From an uncultured Bacilli bacterium (lineage in GTDB: Bacteria; Bacillota_I; Bacilli_A; RFN20; CAG-826), in contig CALVXK010000005.1 of the NCBI GenBank assembly GCA_944369075.1, positions 1 to 64,000 on the forward strand: a stretch of DNA of 64,000 nt, read 5' to 3'. The position numbers were made by a program, and so were the translations under genes. Shown piece after piece: positions 59,590-64,000 of this stretch. The stretch's first letter is position 1. Every line of letters starts with the position of its first letter. The notes below the pieces were generated by a model, which saw nothing but the letters and a program-made list of their open reading frames with translations, was not told the DNA's origin and did no database searches.

Positions 59590-60897
59590 TTAATCTAAAA
59601 TTCCAACAGCTTGATATATCTTATCAACGTTTTTAAAAACGTAAGAATACGAGAATAATTCATCTAATTCTTCTTTTGTTAGTAAAGAAGAAAACAACTT
59701 ATCTTCTAATAATAAATCTTTTAAAGGAATATGCTTGTTATATGCTTTAAAAGCTAAAACTTGAATTGCATCATAAATTTCTTCTCTAGAATAAGATTTA
59801 GTTTCATGAGAAAGAACAAAGTTCATTACTCTACCACTATAAATTACTCCATAATCAGAATTAATATCTTCAATCATCTTATCTTCATGTACTTCAAGTT
59901 TTGATAAAATATTGTTAGTTCTTCTTAATATATAAATAATTAAGGAAATATCATCAGGAATATATATTCTTTCATTCGAAGAATGAGAAATATCTCTTTC
60001 ATGCCATAAATCATTATTCATTATTGACATAGTTAAAGAAGAAATAATGTATCTAGCTAAACCAGTGACGTTTTCACTAGAAATAGGATTTTTCTTATGA
60101 GGCATTGCACTACTTCCTTTTTGGTTAGGAGCAAAATATTCGTTAACTTCTCTTACTTCACTTCTTGATAAATGTCTAATTTCAGTAGCAATTTTAATAA
60201 TTAAAGAAGCAATTGCAACTAAAGAATATGTATATGACATTAATCTATCTCTAGATAAAACTTGAGTTGAAATATTTGCTTTATTTAAATCTAATTCTTT
60301 AGCAACTAAACCCTCAATTTCATAAGGAATATTAGCAAAATTACCAACTGTTCCACTAATTTTAGCGCAGGTTAAATTACTTGATTCTTTAATAAATCTT
60401 TCTTTATCTCTTTTAAGTTCATCATAATATAAAGCAAATTTTAGTCCAAAAGATGTAACTTCAGCATGCATTCCATGACTTCTTCCGATTATTGGAGTCA
60501 TTTTATATTTCAAAGCTAATTCTTTTAAAGTTTCTAATAAAGAGTCGATGGCTTCTAATATAAATTTATTAGCATCTTTAATTTGTAAAGATAAAGCGGT
60601 ATCAACTACATCAGTGGAAGTTAAATTATAATGAACCCACTTCTTTTCATCCCCTAAAAAAGTTGATAAAGATCTAGTAAAAGCAATAACATCATGTTTA
60701 GTTTCTTTTTCTATTTCATTAATTAAATTTACATCTACTTTGGCTTTTTCTTTAATTTTTAAATAGTCTTCATTTGGAATAAGACCAATCGTAACATAAG
60801 CTTTAATTACGGCAAGTTCGACTTTTAAAAAGTAGTTGTATCTACTTTCAAGCGAAAAAATATCTTCAATCTCTTTTATTTGATATCTAGAAATCAT
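59590..60897 (-). CDS. purB: Adenylosuccinate lyase
   Basis: At 435 residues, with the fumarase-superfamily signature GSSAMPHKKNP near 260-270, the catalytic His block IGRSHGMHAEVTSFG near 137-151, and TSTDVVDTAL near 88. It splits adenylosuccinate to AMP and fumarate. It sits between argS and purA on the same strand, 15 bases from argS. Confidence 0.97.
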   Translation of the reverse strand: MISRYQIKEIEDIFSLESRYNYFLKVELAVIKAYVTIGLIPNEDYLKIKEKAKVDVNLINEIEKETKHDVIAFTRSLSTFLGDEKKWVHYNLTSTDVVDTALSLQIKDANKFILEAIDSLLETLKELALKYKMTPIIGRSHGMHAEVTSFGLKFALYYDELKRDKERFIKESSNLTCAKISGTVGNFANIPYEIEGLVAKELDLNKANISTQVLSRDRLMSYTYSLVAIASLIIKIATEIRHLSRSEVREVNEYFAPNQKGSSAMPHKKNPISSENVTGLARYIISSLTMSIMNNDLWHERDISHSSNERIYIPDDISLIIYILRRTNNILSKLEVHEDKMIEDINSDYGVIYSGRVMNFVLSHETKSYSREEIYDAIQVLAFKAYNKHIPLKDLLLEDKLFSSLLTKEELDELFSYSYVFKNVDKIYQAVGILD

Positions 60898-60912
60898 AAT
60901 TATACCTAATTA

Positions 60913-62559
60913 TTACATCTTTTCTTTAATTTCAACACCAATTAAGTTTAAAGCATTCTTAATTACAATTGAAATTGCTTTAACTAAAGCAAGTCTTTCT
61001 TTAGTTAAATCTTTATTTTCATCAATAATTCTAACTTCATTATAGTAAGAATGGAATAATTGAGCGAGTTTATAAACATAGTTACAAATCTTATTAACTT
61101 CTTTTGAAATGGCAACATCTTCAATTAATTTAGGGAAAGAATCAAGATGCTTTAAAATTTCAATTTCTTTTTCATTAGTTAATAAAGAATATTTATCTTT
61201 AATTTCAAATTCACTATCTTTTTCTAAAATAGAAGCAATTCTAGCATAAGCATATTGAATATAATAAACAGGATTATCAGCGCTTTGTTTTCTTGCTAAA
61301 GATAAATCAAAATCTAAATGTGAATCAATAGGTTTAGAAATAAAGAAATATCTAGCTACATCAACTCCTACATCTTCACAAAGTTCTCTAATGGTAACAG
61401 CATTGCCTGTTCTTTTAGACATTTTAACTTCTTCACCATTTTCCATAAGTCTAACTATTTGAATAATTAAGACTTCTAAATTATTAGGATTATAACCTAA
61501 AATTTCAAGAGAAGCTTTAAGTCTAGCAATATAGCCATGGTGATCAGCACCTAAAATATCGATTAATTTATCATATCCTCTATCAAACTTATCTTTATGG
61601 TATGAAATATCAGGGGTGAGGTAAGTTAAACTTCCATCACTCTTAATTAAAACTCTATCCTTATCGTCGCCAAACTCGGTTGTTTTAAGCCAGAAAGCTC
61701 CGTCTTTTTCATAAGTATAAGGTGATTTTCTTAAGAAATTTAATGTATTTTCAACTTTTAATGTAGAATAAAGTTCTCTTTCGCTTTGATAATGATCAAA
61801 ACTTACTCTATATAAATCTAAATCTCTTTTAATTTTATCTAATTCAAGTTTAATTCCAACATCTTTAAAATGCTCTAAAGACTCTTTTTCACTTACTTTT
61901 AACCATTTATCACCATCTTCATCTTTGATTTTTGCTGCTAAAACTTGAACATCTTTTCCTTGATAGCCAATAGAATCAAAATCAAAAGCTAAGCCTAGAG
62001 CTTCTTTATATCTTTCAAGAAGTGATTTTCCTAAAACTTCAATTTGATTTCCGGCATCATTAACATAATATTCTCTTAAAATATTATATCCAGCAAAACT
62101 CATTACTCTAGTTAAAGTATCGCCATATGCTGCACCTCTAGCATGACCTAAATGTAAATCTCCTGTAGGATTAGCACTTACATATTCAACCATTATTTTT
62201 TCAGGTTTTGCTTCTCCTTTTCCGTAATTTTTATCTAAAGTAATAACAGTTTTAATTACTCTTGATAAACTATCTTTTTTTAAAAATAAATTAATAAATC
62301 CAGGTTTAACTAGTTCAACGTTTTCAAATGTATCACTTTCCTTTAATTTTTCAACTATTGGAGTAGCAATCGAAATTGGATCTTTATGCAAAATTTTAGT
62401 TAATCTCATAGCGATATTTGTTGAATAATCACCATGAACTTTATCTTTTGGAATTTCAACCATCACTAAAGTTGATAAAGTATTTTCATCTATTTCATTA
62501 AATGTATTTTTAACAGAATTAATAATAATATCTTGAAGACTTTTTGTAATTTCACTCAT
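60913..62559 (-). CDS. argS: Arginyl-tRNA synthetase
   Basis: A class I synthetase of 548 residues. The HIGH motif is in NPTGDLHLGHARGAAYGD near 128-145 and KMSKRTGN is near 360. The N-terminal Add-1 domain (about 1-105) recognising the tRNA D loop and the C-terminal DALR anticodon domain (YAYARIASIL onwards) are present. It heads the argS-purB-purA transcript. TAAGGAAAG precedes the ATG. Confidence 0.97.
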   Translation of the reverse strand: MSEITKSLQDIIINSVKNTFNEIDENTLSTLVMVEIPKDKVHGDYSTNIAMRLTKILHKDPISIATPIVEKLKESDTFENVELVKPGFINLFLKKDSLSRVIKTVITLDKNYGKGEAKPEKIMVEYVSANPTGDLHLGHARGAAYGDTLTRVMSFAGYNILREYYVNDAGNQIEVLGKSLLERYKEALGLAFDFDSIGYQGKDVQVLAAKIKDEDGDKWLKVSEKESLEHFKDVGIKLELDKIKRDLDLYRVSFDHYQSERELYSTLKVENTLNFLRKSPYTYEKDGAFWLKTTEFGDDKDRVLIKSDGSLTYLTPDISYHKDKFDRGYDKLIDILGADHHGYIARLKASLEILGYNPNNLEVLIIQIVRLMENGEEVKMSKRTGNAVTIRELCEDVGVDVARYFFISKPIDSHLDFDLSLARKQSADNPVYYIQYAYARIASILEKDSEFEIKDKYSLLTNEKEIEILKHLDSFPKLIEDVAISKEVNKICNYVYKLAQLFHSYYNEVRIIDENKDLTKERLALVKAISIVIKNALNLIGVEIKEKM

Positions 62560-62670
62560 AGTTTTCTTTCCTTAAATTCACGATAAAAAATATATCATTT
62601 TTAACGTTAATTAACAAACCTAAATAGTCTTATTTTTTAAACTTTTATATTATTTTTTATTTCTAAACTT

Positions 62671-63255
62671 TTATACATCTTTTACTTCTAAACTACCATC
62701 TATTTTTATCATATTATTTCTTACCTTTGTTGAAGAAATATTTGATAATTCTAAATTAGGATCAAAGAAAATACATTGATTTTTATATTCTTTATATAAC
62801 TTGTTTTTATAAAATAAATCAAAATCTATACCAACACGTTTTATTATAACTATTTTGAAGTTTTCTAATATTTCTTTAGCTTTATACCATTTATAAAAAC
62901 TAGAAAGTTTTTCATCTCCCATTGCAAAATATATCACATCATTTTGAGAATATTTATTTTTAAAATACATTAAGGAATCAAATGTTTTAAAGTTAGGATT
63001 ATTAATTTCAAGTAAAGATAACTCAAAATTAAATCCTTTTTTAACATTATTTACTAATTCGTTAAGTAAGAAAATTCTTTTATTTTCCTCAATAATATCC
63101 TTTTGATTATATTTTTTTATATTTTTAATAAAGTTAGTTGTTGTTGGTAAAAAGATTAATTTATCTAAAGAAAGATTCTTATATAAAGATTTAGCTACAC
63201 TAATATGGGCGATAGTTAAAGGATTAAAACTTCCTCCAAAAATCAATACTTTCAT
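62671..63255 (-). CDS. nadD: Nicotinate-nucleotide adenylyltransferase
   Basis: The 194-residue enzyme has the nucleotidyltransferase motif GGSFNPLTIAHISVAKSL at 8-25 (the first His of H-x-G-H is Thr here, with AH kept), the ISSTKVRNN motif near 174, and FLPTTTNFIKN near 36, as in NadD. It makes deamido-NAD from nicotinate mononucleotide. It lacks the HD-type YqeK fusion found in some relatives. Five bases separate it from the upstream reductase gene, so the two are likely co-transcribed. Confidence 0.9.
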   Translation of the reverse strand: MKVLIFGGSFNPLTIAHISVAKSLYKNLSLDKLIFLPTTTNFIKNIKKYNQKDIIEENKRIFLLNELVNNVKKGFNFELSLLEINNPNFKTFDSLMYFKNKYSQNDVIYFAMGDEKLSSFYKWYKAKEILENFKIVIIKRVGIDFDLFYKNKLYKEYKNQCIFFDPNLELSNISSTKVRNNMIKIDGSLEVKDV

Positions 63256-63260
63256 ATATT

Positions 63261-64000
63261 TTATTTATCAAAAGTTTCACTAACTTTAACTAAAAGTTCA
63301 CGAATATGAAGATGTTGTGGACAAATATTTTCACATTTTCCACATTTAATACAATCTTTTGCTTTTCCATTTTCTTCACTAGTACTACTTTTATAAGTGT
63401 TAAAAGAATCGTTATCGTTAAATAAAAGATGGTTATTATAAGCATAAAATAAATTAGGAATTTTAATATGTTTTGGACATCCATCAACACAATATTTACA
63501 AGAAGTACAAGCAATAGTAGGAATTTCATTAAATACTTTAACTACTTCTTTTAATGTATCTTTTTCTTTATCATTTAATGGTACAAAATCTTTCATAAAT
63601 GATACGTTATCTTTTAATTGATCAAAAGTATTCATTCCACTTAAGACCATAAAAACATTATCAAAAGATGCTGCAAATCTAATAGCATAAGATGCATTAC
63701 TTCCATTATTTAAATCTTTTAATAATTTATCAGCTTTTGGAGGTAAATTAACTAATCTTCCTCCTTTAACTGGTTCCATTACAATTACTGGTTTATGATG
63801 TTTAAGGCATACTTCATAACATAATTTAGATTGAACATCTTCACTTTCATAGTCTAAATAATTAAATTGAAGTTGAACAACTTCAATTTCAGGATGTTCA
63901 TTTAATATTTTGTCTAAATATTCTGCACTATCATGAAATGATATACCAATATGTTTAATCTTACCTTCTTCTTTTAGTTTCTTAGCAACTTCATAAGCAT
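63261..64000 (-). CDS. Ferredoxin-type aldo/keto reductase, 5' end outside the window
   Basis: The minus-strand frame is open to the window edge, so the first Met seen (63779) is internal; the coding upstream part reads KHIGISFHDS, QLQFNYLDYE and VIVMEPVKGGRL, classic aldo/keto reductase blocks. The C-terminus carries two 4Fe-4S-type Cys clusters: CTSCKYCVDGCPKHIKIP and CIKCGKCENICPQHLHI. Such proteins belong to the predicted oxidoreductases of the aldo/keto family with ferredoxin domains. The substrate is unknown. Confidence 0.9.
   Translation of the reverse strand, partial: AYEVAKKLKEEGKIKHIGISFHDSAEYLDKILNEHPEIEVVQLQFNYLDYESEDVQSKLCYEVCLKHHKPVIVMEPVKGGRLVNLPPKADKLLKDLNNGSNASYAIRFAASFDNVFMVLSGMNTFDQLKDNVSFMKDFVPLNDKEKDTLKEVVKVFNEIPTIACTSCKYCVDGCPKHIKIPNLFYAYNNHLLFNDNDSFNTYKSSTSEENGKAKDCIKCGKCENICPQHLHIRELLVKVSETFDK

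Noticed and set aside
1-64000. TGA as tryptophan codon (mycoplasma code)
   Set aside because: Long conserved proteins have no in-frame TGA and use TGG; TGA ends the genes at 14459, 31732, 45799 and 50859, three of them in normal stop/start overlaps.

Overview
The window is a very AT-rich, densely packed bacterial chromosome segment. Gene content suggests an uncultured Bacilli/Mollicutes-related Firmicute: HrcA-type CIRCE elements, mycoplasma-like PotABCD with a PotD lipoprotein, thymidine kinase, a DtxR-controlled Feo system, and many genes with TATAAT directly in front of the start codon. Large conserved proteins (HtpG, FeoB, ArgS, PurA) read through without in-frame TGA, and TGA ends at least four genes, so the standard bacterial code (table 11) applies rather than TGA=Trp.

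Layout. 1-8.5 kb: a partial gene, hypotheticals, a CmpB-like membrane protein, a decayed DUF4143 ATPase, L-cysteine desulfidase, a zinc-ribbon PlsC acyltransferase, htpG behind a CIRCE box, and acpP. 8.6-10.3 kb: tRNA-Asn and tRNA-Glu, then an IS3-family element inserted between tRNA-Glu and its terminator. 10.4-16.8 kb: a compact Tad-like pilus locus (ATPase, two membrane platform proteins, three pilin-like proteins) led by two paralogous secreted proteins that share a bipartite upstream motif. 16.9-21.6 kb: guanylate-kinase-like gene, tdk, a 1.3-kb non-coding region with a possible folded RNA, an XRE regulator, a DUF5662 gene and tRNA-Arg. 21.7-24.5 kb: an ECF sigma / membrane protein / lipoprotein module in which the sigma gene and the lipoprotein gene carry the same promoter with identical 13-nt spacing. 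24.6-34.3 kb: a double-Lrp-like regulator with a CoA-ligase alpha subunit, hsp20 with two CIRCE boxes, a heterodimeric ABC exporter behind a palindrome, HdeD-like protein, tRNA-Leu, and divergent CDF transporter and sirtuin sharing a palindromic -10. 34.6-41.2 kb: a secreted/membrane pair of unknown role, tRNAs, gene relics, ogt, upp with a terminator in its leader, acyltransferase plus glycosyltransferase, and a five-tRNA cluster. 41.3-44.9 kb: feo operon with DtxR-type operators. 45-52.4 kb: a complete Wadjet (JetABCD) SMC-like anti-plasmid system with an AlkD-like DNA glycosylase homologue as fifth gene. 52.7-64 kb: tRNA-Pro, tRNA-Cys, potABCD, purA-purB-argS, nadD and a truncated ferredoxin-type aldo/keto reductase.

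The most interesting parts are the Wadjet-AlkD operon, the ECF sigma module with its duplicated promoter, the minimal pilus locus with its tandem surface proteins, and the many apparently leaderless genes. Coordinates, motifs and spacings were read by eye; family assignments come from recalled motifs, not from database searches.
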